DNA of 64,000 nt from the NCBI RefSeq assembly GCF_000203795.2, contig NW_006281105.1:1054001-1118000 (forward strand), given 5' to 3'. Below the pieces are notes generated by a model that was given only the letters and a program-made list of their open reading frames with translations, did not search any database and had not been told where the DNA came from. Below, piece by piece: positions 22,848 to 34,216 of this stretch. This DNA comes from Batrachochytrium dendrobatidis JAM81. Lineage: Eukaryota; Chytridiomycota; Chytridiomycetes; Rhizophydiales. The position numbers and the translations under genes are program-made. Every line of letters begins with the position of its first letter. The first letter of the stretch is position 1.

Positions 22848-25800
22848 TTACTTTTGCTTGGTACGATTGAACAACTTTAGACCAAGGAAGGCAAACAAAT
22901 TCCATCCGACAGCAATAATCAGCATGTAAGAGAGATCATTGGCATTATTGGCCCACTCATACGTGTTGGTGGGAGCTTTGTTCTTTTCGGCCCAATCAAG
23001 AGACTGCAATTCAGAAAGCCAAAACGATTCCACGGCCCATCGAGGAGCAGAGATTTTCCAAAAGTTTTGGAAAAAGGAAGGATAACCTGATACATCATCC
23101 AAACTAGGAAGCACGCCGGAAAGAACAAGAGCCCACAAAAGAGCGAATCCAGTAGCGATAAGACCAGACTTGGCAAGTGGAAAGGCAGTGGAGATCCAGT
23201 AACCCATGGCAAAGGCATTAAAGTAGAGACATATGACAATCGCATACAAATGAGAGGCAGATTGGCTGTATGGGAAAAATAGAACGGCAGCCAAAAAGAA
23301 CATGGAGCCGCCAAGAATAACACGGGGAAAATCAATAATGAATTTGGCCATATAATAGGGAATGGTGTTCATGCCAGAAGCAGTGTCACGCCAGTAAACT
23401 ACTTTTTCTCTGCCAAATGTGTTGGCACCTACAGAAATGCCTGCAAACAGTGAGCCGAGACCGATAAACATGCCTGCTTCACGAAGATGATCTTCGGGAC
23501 GAGAGCATTGCCACTGGAGATTGACAGGAGCAGTCGCACAGATTGAGCCAGGCATAGCACCGATAAATTTGAAGTTTTGAACTGCAATTGAAATAAACAG
23601 ACCCGATGAAAAATGAAGCAACATATCAACAATAATGGGTTGCGGATTTTTCCACACCTGGAAAAAGGCACGTTTCATCAAAAGCCAAATCTGCATGTAG
23701 TAAGGACAGGTTTGGCGGATGGGATCGGTGCGGCAAAGAATAGCATTAATAAATGAAATAAGGAACTCGCCAAATTCAGCTAAAATGTCGTAGATCCAAA
23801 CTCCCCAATCACGAGCCAGAGAGCCAATTCCAGCAGCAATATACTCGGTCCATCCATAGTAGTCTTTGACTTTTGGAGCTTCAATGTAAGTAGAGGGTTT
23901 TCCATCCTTGACTTCTGAGAGATCACCGCTCTTGAATTTCTTTTGAGCATCAGTGGCTTGCTGTAAATTCATCCGACGAGTGTTGGAGAATGGATTCTGG
24001 CCCTTGCGAGTCGAAACCCAGTAGTCAAACAAGTGACGGGGTTGGAAGCCAGGGTCAAATTCAGAAGGAACTTTACCAGTAGCAACATCCATGAAAAAGT
24101 CTGCAGGAGACTCGTCGGGTGGGCACGAAAATCCAATAGATTGAAAGTATTTGACACACTCATCGCGAGGGCCCATGTAAATCAAACAGCCACCTTTACC
24201 AAGAAGCATAAAGTCGTCAAACTGACGAAACGTCGCAGGAGAAGGCGAGTGAATAACAGCAGCAACGGTAAGACCTTGAAGACGAGCAATATTTTTGAGA
24301 TTAGAACACACTTCAAACGAAGTAGAGGAATCAAGACCAGATGTGGGTTCGTCAAGGAAAAGCACCGATGGTTCAGCAACAAGCTCCATGCCAATATTGA
24401 CACGCTTACGCTGACCACCAGAAATACCGCGAGTTTCCTCATCACCAATAATGGATCCTGCAACGTGAGACATGCCCAAGAAAGCAATAATATCAAGCAC
24501 CTTGTCTTTGATTTTGGGATAGTCCCAGCTGGCAGGCAATCGCATACGGGCAGAATGCATTAGAATATCACGGACAGTTAAATCACGCATCATAATATCT
24601 TCCTGAGGAACATAACCAATGAGTTTTTTGTACTTGGAGAGTTCCTCGGCAGCACCATTAATGGTAACATGACCAGAAGTACGCTTGACTTTTCCTGTCA
24701 GCAACGTAACAAAAGTAGTTTTTCCAGCACCAGATGGGCCCATGATAGCACAAGTGCGGCCAGAACGGAGAGCACCAGATACATTAGCCATAATCTCCAC
24801 ACCGTTGGGAAGCTTAAGACCAAGGTTTTCAAACTCGATATCAAAGCACTGTTCAAGACGAGCCAGCTGCGGCTGATCGGCTTGCAAGACCTCGAGATCA
24901 GCCTTGTTTTGTTCAGCATTACGCTTGAGATCGCGTTCCTTGTCAGAGCGAGCTTTCCACACAAAGATAAAGTAAACAATGAGAGCAACGACAGCAAAGA
25001 TGATTACAACACCAAACTTGTCGCCACTGCTGGAGCCAGGAGGACAGTATGCCAGGTATCCACAGCTATAAGGTTTAACGGTGCCAACAGGGCAGAAAGA
25101 GTTTTTAGGGCAGATGGCAATAGTTTTCGAGTCGAGCGAACAAGTGAAAGACTTTGGACAGTACAAGGGCTGAGCAGCATTTTCAGGGCAGTAAAATCCA
25201 GGAGAGCATTGGTCTTTGCGTGAAGGACCCATGCAATAGAAACTAGCATTGTGAATGTACAAAATACAATGGTAAGCTAATTAGGAATAACAAGGCAATT
25301 ACAGTCGTATTCACGTAGAATGAAACCAGTAGACGGATATTCACATGACAACTCTGAGTTTAGTAGACAATGGTGTCCTCTAGACTCCTTATGGAATGCA
25401 TTGGGGTTTCTTTAGACTCATGTTGTATGAGAAACTGGACGAGTATTTATAGTTGCAATAAATCTCACACCAGAACTGCAAACACTATCTGGTTTCAAAA
25501 TTGGTGATTGTGCAATGTATGGTTATGTCAAAAGAGAGAGAGAGTTGACTGAGAATAAGATGGATGTTGTGTTTTGAAGAATCAAGAATGTCCATTAAAG
25601 CCAATTTGTAGGAAAGCTGAATGTGTATACTCTACAGTCACTACAAGATACAAAAGTGTTCTATTTTACATGGATACGGCTGTGAAACCCAGCCACACCA
25701 AGGGCAGGCTCAGCTACAAGGGCCGATCTCGCACAAATCAATCTGGGTAAAATAGGGAGCACATGTGTAGCTTAATTAGGACGAGGCATTGCGCCTCATT

Positions 25801-26146
25801 GAATGAAACTCGACAGAAAGTGCATGACGAATAGAGCAATTTATCGTGGATAAAGCCAGTGAAATATCCACAAAGTTGTAAAAAACAGACACTTGGTTGA
25901 ATACTGCAAGACGACTTACCCAGCCTCACAAGTCCATTGCACTTGACCAGAAGTGGGAGTAGCAGGATAACTGCACTGCTTTTGAGCCAGTGCACTATTA
26001 TTAACATTTGGACAGGGTTGCCAAGTAATCAAAGCGGCATATGCCAGTGGGTCAAGTAGGTTTGAATTAGCACCCGGAGGTAGTACTTGAGCAACAGCCC
26101 AAGAGGCTAACGCAACCAATGTAATGACAGTTGATGCAAGATGCAT
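22848..26146 (-). CDS. ABCG half-transporter with Cys-rich secreted N-terminus (ABCG24-like)
   Basis: Two exons, 26146-25920 and 25242-22848, join in phase to give 873 residues. Order: signal peptide (MHLASTVITLVALASWAVAQ); Cys-rich ectodomain with repeated CP and GFYCP/SFCPVG units, split by the intron at CEAG|FYC; first membrane helix; ATPase with Walker A GPSGAGKTT near 244, signature GISGGQRKR and Walker B VLFLDEPTSGLD; then six C-terminal membrane segments. The ATPase-before-membrane order marks the White/ABCG family; the Cys-rich head marks the ABCG24/28 group. It probably exports a lipid or small molecule as a dimer. The 677-bp intron contains a family-1 MITE. Confidence 0.92.
25302..25682. 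repeat. MITE family 1, complete, inside the ABCG intron
   Basis: Left CAGTCGTATTCACGTAGAATG after TA; right CTATTTTACATGGATACGGCTG is its inverted copy with a few mismatches. About 381 bp, with no coding capacity. Confidence 0.8.
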
Positions 26147-26246
26147 GTTGGCTTTAATGTAAAGATTTAAAAATTGCTTTGAATTCAAATTTTAATCAAA
26201 GTGTTGTGGCTGTGCTAGCGCCTCTTTTAGCCAATCCAAAAACTCG

Positions 26247-27438
26247 TCAAAATGTAGTCCAGCCCATAGGATGAGCAGTATTCTGAGTAGTATTCTGAGT
26301 AGTATTTTGAATAACATTCCGAGTAGCATTTCGAGTAGTATCCTGAGTAGTATTCTGAGTAACAGCAACTGCACTGTTAAAATCTCCAAATTCTTGCTGG
26401 TCTAAATTCCTACCAGGTTTTTGTGGTGGCTGCAGTTTCACAACTTTATATTTCATTATTAACAAGTCATCAAAACACATCCACTCTGTCGGAACCTTAC
26501 TTTGAGTAGTTTCGTCCAGAGCATTGTGTTTCTTTTGGCTGATCCCAAGATTCATTTGAATCATCTGTCCTTCTTTTAAACTATAATCAACATTGGGTTC
26601 ATTGTTCAATGCTGTTGGCTTTATGATTTGATTTGCTGCTCGGACCCGCCTTTGCTTATAATCCCATGTTAGCTTATATATTTACAACCATGCAATCTAG
26701 TATACTCATAAAACCCACTTGGTATGGTCCTGTAAAGCAACATTCAAATCAAACGCCCAAGATCGCTCAGCAACTCCAAGTCCTAAAAATGCATGGCTTC
26801 CTAAATAGCCCATTGCAGTATCAGCACCAACCCAGATATTCATGTCTTAATTCACAACAGAAACTCACCAGACGTTGGATCAACCACTCGAATTACAAAG
26901 TATCTGCTCGAGTCAATCACTGGCTCAACAGCCGTGCCCTCCAAATCATATGGGCATTTGGCAAACAATTCTCCTGTAACTGGATCCTAAATGATACATC
27001 AAGTCCTGTTGCTTTATAATCAAGAGCATTCTCCAACCCAACCGATTCCAGGAGATAGCGTACCTCTAGATGCAATGCACACTCATCTCCAACCGCAATC
27101 ACTCGCAGTCTACCTGACCATAGAAATTGTGTAGTATCCCATTCAGATGCCCTGGTTTGGTTTGAGTCGGACATCCCCTTGGTTAGTACATGCAGATATA
27201 ACCAGTCGCCACCATCTAAAACATGAATACCTATATCCCTTTGCTGTTGCTCGAGGCGGAATCCTAATAATATTGTAGTAGTTGGTTATTACTACATATA
27301 AGCTTCAGGTAGTACCAAACACTCCTGTCCGACTTTGACAGCAATCAAACCTATTGATAGTATGAGCTCAATTGATACACACCTGTATACAAGACATTCT
27401 TTAATAACACACAACACTGACTCGTAAGCATCCGACAT
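26247..27438 (-). CDS. NECAP: NECAP-family clathrin-coat adaptor-ear-binding protein
   Basis: Six exons in phase: 27438-27383, 27263-27231, 27151-27064, 26986-26869, 26800-26719, 26649-26247, giving 259 residues. The PH-like NECAP domain is complete: [82 protein letters not shown], then [17 protein letters not shown]. NECAPs bind AP-2/AP-1 ears and promote coat assembly. The tail is unusual: a run of N-T-T/Q repeats ([11 protein letters not shown]) ending in MGWTTF, rather than the usual WxxF pair spaced further apart. It is head-to-tail with the ABCG gene, 100 bp upstream. Confidence 0.93.
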
Positions 27439-27520
27439 GGCGATAAAAATGGATTTTGGAAATCAAGACCACAACTATCCGAGTTTCTTGTACTTGAGCA
27501 AACTCAAGTCTGGCCGTGAT

Positions 27521-27913
27521 AACTGGTGATAAAGGGGATGAAAATGGAGATAAAATGAGATTGTTGAAGCCATCACACTTGTTCATTTGCAAATATCGAC
27601 TAGATTGTTCATCTGTTGATCTGAATGTCAGGATCATATATCAATTGTATCTCATGTATCATAACGACAATCTGACTTGTTGACACGGCCAGTTTGCTCA
27701 ACAATCTGCTGTCAATTCAATATACGAATGTCGCTCGGTTGGTCTTGATTTGACAATATTCAGCATTCCATCTATACAGTGTGTATGCTAACCCAACTAA
27801 CCGTGCAATATTACGGAAAACTTGTGGTTTTCAAGAATGCAATAGCAGACTGATTGATGCTGTCAGAATGACCAAGACACAATGTAATTGAGTGGTTGGA
27901 ATAGAAATGAATA
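27521..27913 (+). repeat. MITE family 2, copy A
   Basis: About 390 bp, nearly identical to 30645-31092 (inverted) and 37096-37472. The left end (ACTGGTGATAAAGG) is a degenerate version of the family end CAGCTAGTGATAAAGG. It lies about 260 bp upstream of the secreted gene 28177. Confidence 0.75.
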
Positions 27914-28176
27914 CTATCTTGTGTTTTCACCCTTTTCGTGTTCATCGTTCAACTGTTGGTACTGGTTACAAAACAGTTTATTTCTCATCCAAAGCAATGA
28001 ACTCTACACAGTCCATGCATGAGTGAATACTTAAACCTTGCTATTGTAACCTGATCCTTACAACATTGCTACCAATTCAAGTCAACTCAGATAACTCTAT
28101 CCACTCAAAGTGCATTTCAATTATCTGGCTGCCACTTATACTATTGAATCTGCAAAACAATATATCAAATCCAAAC

Positions 28177-28539
28177 ATGAAGTTGGCTGTCATTCTCGTA
28201 TCCTCACTAGTGATTACAGACTCTCAGTCGCTACCTATCCAACAAGATTCCAGCAGTTTGGAATCCAGCACTCGCTCATCCATGCAAAACTCTACACCAA
28301 TACTTGATAAACGTAAAGTAAGCATCGAAAACAGTCATGATTCGACTCAAGTCAATATCATGCCTCGAGGCTTTCCCATGGCACAATTTATGATTGGTAG
28401 TGTAACTAGTGCTGTTGTTTCCACCGCTATATATACACAAGATTCTAAAAGAAAGGAAAACCGTAAAAACAAGAAGAAAAAGGAATCTGACGAGAAGGAA
28501 GCTAAGGAGAAGGAATCTAAAGAGAAAGGCAAAGAATAG
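28177..28539 (+). CDS. small secreted protein with Gly/Ser hydrophobic helix and Lys-rich tail
   Basis: 120 residues. Signal peptide MKLAVILVSSLVITDSQS; Ser-rich pro-region ending LDKR at 43-46 (Kex2-like); then a mature part with a hydrophobic, small-residue helix FMIGSVTSAVVSTAIY and a strongly basic tail (KENRKNKKKKESDEKEAKEK). A Met further upstream in the same frame lacks a signal peptide, so I chose 28177. The plan, a glycine/serine hydrophobic helix plus charged tail, recurs in the 31721 gene. Membrane-active or surface-binding roles are possible but only inferred. Confidence 0.78.
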   Translation: MKLAVILVSSLVITDSQSLPIQQDSSSLESSTRSSMQNSTPILDKRKVSIENSHDSTQVNIMPRGFPMAQFMIGSVTSAVVSTAIYTQDSKRKENRKNKKKKESDEKEAKEKESKEKGKE

Positions 28540-29409
28540 TCTGGCTTTGTTTAAAATACTTGGATTGTAGTAGACTGCAGCTTAAATTGCGACGAATTTG
28601 AAGTCTATTCCAACGCAGTAAAGCAATCATCCTGGCATTAGCGATTAAGGGTTGATTGAAACTGTCAAGGATAAAACTGCACTACTATTTTTAATATTTA
28701 ATATTTCACTAGCAAGATGGATCTGACACTTGATAAGAATAATTAATAAACTAAACTTGATTGGCCATGAATAATGTTTTTTAAAAAGTTGGTTTTGGCA
28801 AGAATAGTGCATGAAACACCAATACTATTTCAGACTATGCAAATAAACTGCATCCTTATTGCAGCCATGATCCGAAAAGTTCAAGTCTGTGCAATGCAGT
28901 TGTAATGAATCAATGTCAACCATGTAAATGGTCATCAGTTTACTAAACTCGAGTTGAATACCAAATCATACTCTAACCTAAGCACCATAGACAAGACGTT
29001 GGACTGAAAGTTTAAATGATTGCAGTGTCATGGTCGGCAAAAAGGTGGCACTATGACCACCAATAATCAAACCATAGGTCGATCTTGTGTAGTCTCGTAA
29101 GATATACGTGAGGAATGTTGTGTATAGATCGATAGTCTGCCAGTACAAAGAGTTTAAGCAAATGTGTGTACAAAATATGAACTCAGCACACACCAAAAAA
29201 TTGCAATTGCTGTCATAGAAATGTATATATAGTTGGAGTGATGGAAACAATAATCTTCAGCTTTTTAGAATATTAGACATTAACATCCTACTTGGTCGTT
29301 ATCAACCTATTACATTCCATTTCTATTATACAGTAGACAGAGCACACCAGTTCGATTTTCAATTTACTATATAATAATCCTATTTATCGGCATACCAATC
29401 ACTCATAAA
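28540..29409. other. intergenic, nothing recognised
   Basis: 870 AT-rich bp between two secreted-protein genes. No family-1 or family-2 repeat and no plausible gene seen; the last ~150 bp are probably the promoter of the repeat-peptide gene. Confidence 0.5.
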
Positions 29410-30399
29410 ATGGGTTTTATTTCTTGGATTATACTTATGCTTTCACTCCTATCAGCAGCCATTTCGGTACCATTATCAAGCATGGGCAGCCTGCATCGTC
29501 GTTCCCCAGAGCCAGTATGGAAAGGATTTAATCTCGACACTGGTGCGGTTACTGGAGCCCCAAAACTCGACATCATAAAGCGATCGGTGGATTCCAACAT
29601 ATACCGTCGTTCTCCAGAGCCAGTATGGAAAGGATTTAACCTCGACACTGGTACGGTTACTGGAGCCCCAAAACTCGACATCATAAAGCGATCAGTGGAT
29701 CCCAACATATACCGTCGTTCCCCAGAGCCAGTGTGGAAAGGATTTAACCTCGACACTGGTACGGTTACTGGAGCCCCAAAACTCGACATCATAAAGCGAT
29801 CAGTGGATCCCAACATATACCGTCGTTCCCCAGAGCCAGTGTGGAAAGGATTTAACCTCGACACTGGTACGGTTACTGGAGCCCCAAAACTCGACATCAT
29901 AAAGCGATCGGTGGATCCCAACATATACCGTCGTTCCCCAGAGCCAGTATGGAAAGGATTTAACCTCGACACTGGTGTAGCTACTGGAGCCCCAAAACTC
30001 GACATCATAAAGCGATCGGTGGATCCCAACATATATCGTCGTTCTCCAGAGCCAGTATGGAAAGGATTTAACCTCGACACTGGTGTAGCTACTGGAGCCC
30101 CAAAACTCGACATCATAAAGCGATCGGTGGATCCCAACATATACCGTCGTTCCCCAGAGCCAGAATGGATAGGACTCAGTTACAGCAGTCAAAGACAGGC
30201 AAGATTGACTAAACGATCTCCAGGGCTTGGAAAACAAGGGTTTAAAAATGCTCTTATGATGAATGGTGGTATGCTTCTCTTCGGTAATAAGATTAACCCA
30301 ACTGGTACTGGTATTGGTAGTAGTCCTGGTAGTCGTAATAGTACTGATACCAGTACTAATGGCAACAGTACTGCTAATACTAAAGGAAAATCAAAATAA
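29410..30399 (+). CDS. repeat-containing secreted peptide precursor with Kex2-type sites
   Basis: 329 residues, intronless. Signal peptide MGFISWIILMLSLLSAAIS; first dibasic at RR 30-31. From 29503 to 30150 there are six tandem 108-bp units, each encoding SPEPVWKGFNLDTG..TGAPK, LDIIKR, then SVDPNIYRR. Every unit therefore has KR and RR sites, so Kex2 plus Kex1 trimming would release six copies of a 25-residue peptide and six of the heptapeptide SVDPNIY. A seventh, divergent unit (SPEPEWIGLS ... LTKR) follows, then a Gly/Ser/Asn/Thr-rich tail ending in KGKSK. The layout matches fungal Kex2-processed repeat proteins, the class that includes alpha-factor, repellents and ustiloxin-type precursors. 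Variation among units is confined to the AV/TV/VA pair and one S/P. Function unknown. Confidence 0.88.
   Translation: MGFISWIILMLSLLSAAISVPLSSMGSLHRRSPEPVWKGFNLDTGAVTGAPKLDIIKRSVDSNIYRRSPEPVWKGFNLDTGTVTGAPKLDIIKRSVDPNIYRRSPEPVWKGFNLDTGTVTGAPKLDIIKRSVDPNIYRRSPEPVWKGFNLDTGTVTGAPKLDIIKRSVDPNIYRRSPEPVWKGFNLDTGVATGAPKLDIIKRSVDPNIYRRSPEPVWKGFNLDTGVATGAPKLDIIKRSVDPNIYRRSPEPEWIGLSYSSQRQARLTKRSPGLGKQGFKNALMMNGGMLLFGNKINPTGTGIGSSPGSRNSTDTSTNGNSTANTKGKSK
29503..30150 (+). repeat. six in-frame 108-bp tandem repeats
   Basis: Exact 108-bp period, in frame, near-identical units with silent and two-position changes; a seventh degenerate start at 30151. Confidence 0.95.
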
Positions 30400-30644
30400 T
30401 CTTGATACTCGATTGGAATTCGAATTTTTGTGGAAAGTCTTGATCGGTGACCCATCAAGATGGTCAACAGCTCGAATAACGATACGCTCAATGAAAGATA
30501 TTCCCAAAAAATAGCGAGATGAAAAATATGTTTGGATATAGCTAGCACTATTTGAAACTCTAATAGTCGGTTCTTCACAGTTGGTGATAGATCATCATAT
30601 TCAATAAACTTTATTACTTATCTAGTTTTTATAGATGCCTTCAC

Positions 30645-31092
30645 AGCTAGTGACAAAGAAATGGAAACGGGATGAAATGGGATGGGATGGGATGGAAATA
30701 TTCATTTCTATTCCAACCACTCAATTACATTGTGTCTTGGTCATTCTGACAGCATCAATCAGTCTGCTGTTGCAGTCTTGAAAACCACAAGTTTTCCGTA
30801 ATATTGCACGGTTAGTTGGGTTAGCATACACACTGTATAGATGGAATGCTGAATATTGTCAAATCAAGACCAACCGAGCGACATTCGTATATTGAATTGA
30901 CAACAGATTGTTGAGCAAACTGGCCGTGTCAACAAGTCAGATTGTCGTTATGATACATGAGATACAATTGATATATGATCCTGACATTCAGATCAACAGA
31001 TGAACAATCTAGTCGATATTTGCAAATGAACAAGTGTGATGGCTTCAACAATCTCATTTTATCTCCATTTTCAATTCCTTTATCACTAGCTG
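30645..31092 (-). repeat. MITE family 2, copy B, complete with inverted ends
   Basis: Left end CAGCTAGTGACAAAGAAATG; right end TTTATCACTAGCTG is its inverse. The inner ~370 bp match copies A and C in reverse orientation. It also has a GGGAT/GGAT microrepeat near 30670. It lies between secreted genes 29410 and 31721. Confidence 0.85.
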
Positions 31093-31720
31093 CTAATATT
31101 GCAAAGTCGGTAAAGAGCATGAAATGTAGCTTAAAATCCAATAGCACCAACAGCAGATTTGGACCAAACTTGCACAACCATTTATGAATGAATCAAATAT
31201 AGGTCATTGGCATGCTCAATTGTCAGCCCATTGTCTAGCGTGAATCTATTTTGCTACTAACAGGTTTGTATGGAAATACGGGCCGATAAGCACTGATTGC
31301 CTACCTTGCCTACCTTGCCTGTTTATTATAATGGCTTACACAACAGTCCGATTCTGTACAACACGATGGCTTGACCAGACATGGTCTCACCAATCAGTCA
31401 GAGGCTTTTACACCAGCTAGATTACATTGCCCTCTTGTGTCTGCATGCTAGGCTAGAAAGCGGATAACCGGTATGGCTTGGCTATATCCAAAGTGGCTCT
31501 AAAGTGTGCCACCATGTGTAGATGCCTCACAAGTAGACTTGACATGGTTGTGCAACAGACTCGAGTATATAACCCAGTGGTCCAAAATCGTTGTTCTCTA
31601 AATATACATCACCCGAAAGTATAAATACAGATAGACTTGACTAGCTGGCAGACGTTCCAATACGTATAGACACCATATTTAAAATCTATTTATTCAAGCT
31701 CAACTACCAGATAAATACTA

Positions 31721-34216
31721 ATGAAGACCTATCTATTACTTGCTATGATTTCTCGTGCTCCACTATCCGGTGCAATGCCTATCCCCAATCAATCTACAGG
31801 CAGTATGCTGGGATCAAGATATCTCACTATACCAACCGATACTTATAGAATGCTTTTCCCGGATTCTCTTTTTGAAATTCCAGCTGACTTGGGTTCAATC
31901 GATCGTGTCGAGGAAGTACATTTGGATCGTAGAGCACCACCAATTCCAGCTGACTTGGGTTCAATCGATCGTGTCGAGGAAGTACATTTGGATCGTAGAG
32001 CACCACCAATGGCAAAGTTATTTAGCAAAGCTAAAACTGTGTTGGTTAAGCCAAAAGGTGGTTCTATTAAAGCCAAACCAATCGTTCACAATGCAAAGCT
32101 ATCTGGGCCTACCAAAGCAGGCTCTATTAAAAAGACGGGCGTTGAAAGTGGAGCTAGTAAAGCGGGCTCTAGTTCTGGAGCCGGAGCTACTCAAAAGAGT
32201 GGTGGTGGCACTCCACCACCTCGACCACCTCCACCTGGTAAATCTGGAAATCCCATTGCCAAAAGTCCATCAACAAGTGGTGGCCCAACTAAAGCTCCTG
32301 CTCCTCAGATTCCACAACAAGGAGCTGGAGCTGGAACTAGCCAGCAATCTGGACCCATGACTCAAAATCGTGCCGGTAGCACTTCACCAGTACCAGCTGG
32401 TAAACCTGCAAGTCCTCCCGCTCAAGGCCAGCCAGCAAGTGGTGGTCCAGTTAAAGCTCCTGCTCCTCAGATTCCACAACAAGGAGCTGGAACTAGTCAG
32501 CAATCTGGAGCTGGAGCTGGAACTCAAAATCATGGTGGTGGTATTCCACCAGCTCCACCACTTGTACTCGGTAAAAATGGTAGACCTATAAATCCCCCCG
32601 CCAAAAGTCCATCAACAAATGGTGGTCCAGTTAAAGCTCCTGCTCCTCAGATTCCACAACAAGGAGCTGGGGCTGGAACTCAAAATCATGGTGGTGGTAC
32701 TTCACCAGCACCAGCTGGTAAACCTGCAAGTCCTCCCGCCAAAAGTCCATCAACAAATGGTGGTCCAGTTAAAGCCCCTGCTCCTCAGATTCCACAACAA
32801 GGAGCTGGAACTAGTCAGCAATCTGGAGCTGGAGCTGGAACTCAAAATCATGGTGGTGGAATACCACCAGCTCCACCACTTGTACTCGGTAAAAATGGTA
32901 GACCTATAAATCCCCCCGCCAAAAGTCCATCAACAAATGGTGGTCCAGTTAAAGCTCCTGCTCCTCAAAACCCACAACAAGGAGCTGGAGTCGGAGCTGG
33001 AACTCAAAATCATGGTGGTGGTATTCCACCAGCTCCACCTGGTAGACCTGGAAATCCCCCCACTCAAGGCCAGCCAGCAAGTGGTGGTCCAGTTAAAGCT
33101 CCTGCTCCTCAAAACCCACAACAAGGAGCTGGAGTCGGAGCTGGAACTCAAAATCATGCTGGTGGTATTCCACCAGCTCCACCTGGTAGACCTGGAAATT
33201 CCCCCGCTCAAGGCCAGCCAGTAAGTGGTGGTCCAGTTAAAGCCCCTGCTCCTCAAAACCCACAACAAGGAGCTGGAGTCGGAGCTGGAACTCAAAATCA
33301 TGGTGGTGGTATTCCACCACCTCGACCAGCTCCGCCTGGTAGACCTGGAAATCCCCCCGCTCAAGGCCAGCCAGTAAGTGGTGGTCCAGTTAAAGCTCCT
33401 GCTCCTCAAAACCCACAACAAGGAGCTGGAGTCGGAGCTGGAACTCAAAATCATGGTGGTGGTACTCCACCACCTCGACCAGCTCCGCCTGGTAGACCTG
33501 GAAATCCCCCCACTCAAGGCCAGCCAGTAAGTGGTGGTCCAGTTAAAGCTCCTGCTCCTCAGATTCCACAACAAGGAGCTGGAACTAGTCAGCAATCTGG
33601 AGCTGGAGTCGGAGCTGGAACTCAAAATCATGCTGGTGGTACTCCACCACCTCCACCACCTCCACCTGGTAGACCTGGAAATCCCCCCACTCAAGGCCAG
33701 CCAACAACTGGCGCAGGCACTCAGAATAACGGACAGGGTGTAGGCACTCAGAACAACGGACAGGGTGTAGGCACTCAGAACAACGGACAGGGTGTAGGCA
33801 CTCAGAACAACGGACAAGGCACAGGCACTCAGAACAATATGCAATCCAGCTCTAGCCACCCAGGTGATCAGATGGGCGATATGGCACCAGCTCCAAGCCC
33901 TGGATTCGTGGGAAAAATGAAAAATATGGTTACTGGTGGCAATGGCGGTGGTGGACTGGCTGAAACTCTTGTAACATCAATGGTAGGAGGAGTGGGAATG
34001 AGTGTTGCTGGTCTAGCTGTGCAGAAGGTTGTCGAATCCAGATCTAAACCGCCTGCTGATGAAGTCCCTGCTGAAGATGTCCCTGTTGAAGAAGAAACCC
34101 CTGCTGCTGAAGATGTCCCTGCTGCTGAAGATGTCCCTGCTGGGGATGCTTCCGTTGATAAAGGAGTAACAGATACTTCTAATACAGCCGAGGGAGACCC
34201 ACCGGTTTCCAACTGA
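31721..34216 (+). CDS. large secreted Pro/Gly/Gln-rich repeat protein
   Basis: 831 residues, intronless. A weak signal-like start (MKTYLLLAMISRAPLSGA) precedes two tandem 22-residue units (IPADLGSIDRVEEVHLDRR + APP) each ending in RR (70-71, 92-93). A basic stretch (KLFSKAKTVLVKPKGG) follows, then ~500 residues of tandem blocks built from GGPVKAPAPQ, PQQGAG, GTQNHGGG, PPAPPGRPGNPP, then short GTQNNGQGV repeats. Near the end are a small-residue hydrophobic segment (LVTSMVGGVGMSVAGLAV) and an acidic tail with E-D-V-P-A repeats. It was likely an extended wall- or matrix-type protein. The antisense strand is also open, as expected from such codon composition. Confidence 0.8.
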   Translation: MKTYLLLAMISRAPLSGAMPIPNQSTGSMLGSRYLTIPTDTYRMLFPDSLFEIPADLGSIDRVEEVHLDRRAPPIPADLGSIDRVEEVHLDRRAPPMAKLFSKAKTVLVKPKGGSIKAKPIVHNAKLSGPTKAGSIKKTGVESGASKAGSSSGAGATQKSGGGTPPPRPPPPGKSGNPIAKSPSTSGGPTKAPAPQIPQQGAGAGTSQQSGPMTQNRAGSTSPVPAGKPASPPAQGQPASGGPVKAPAPQIPQQGAGTSQQSGAGAGTQNHGGGIPPAPPLVLGKNGRPINPPAKSPSTNGGPVKAPAPQIPQQGAGAGTQNHGGGTSPAPAGKPASPPAKSPSTNGGPVKAPAPQIPQQGAGTSQQSGAGAGTQNHGGGIPPAPPLVLGKNGRPINPPAKSPSTNGGPVKAPAPQNPQQGAGVGAGTQNHGGGIPPAPPGRPGNPPTQGQPASGGPVKAPAPQNPQQGAGVGAGTQNHAGGIPPAPPGRPGNSPAQGQPVSGGPVKAPAPQNPQQGAGVGAGTQNHGGGIPPPRPAPPGRPGNPPAQGQPVSGGPVKAPAPQNPQQGAGVGAGTQNHGGGTPPPRPAPPGRPGNPPTQGQPVSGGPVKAPAPQIPQQGAGTSQQSGAGVGAGTQNHAGGTPPPPPPPPGRPGNPPTQGQPTTGAGTQNNGQGVGTQNNGQGVGTQNNGQGVGTQNNGQGTGTQNNMQSSSSHPGDQMGDMAPAPSPGFVGKMKNMVTGGNGGGGLAETLVTSMVGGVGMSVAGLAVQKVVESRSKPPADEVPAEDVPVEEETPAAEDVPAAEDVPAGDASVDKGVTDTSNTAEGDPPVSN

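Noticed and set aside
27290..27370. Frame containing GQECLVLP before the NECAP IPPR exon
   Set aside because: The true upstream exon ends KECLVYR at 27383 and joins IPPR in phase; the look-alike lies inside the intron.
29403..30140. Long antisense open frame (245 codons) across the peptide repeats
   Set aside because: It arises because the 108-bp unit has no antisense stop and is a multiple of three. It lacks a signal peptide or family match, whereas the plus frame has both secretion and processing signals.
32930..33859. Antisense open frame of 309 codons over the Pro/Gly/Gln repeat gene
   Set aside because: Mirror of low-complexity coding DNA; it begins and ends within the repeats.
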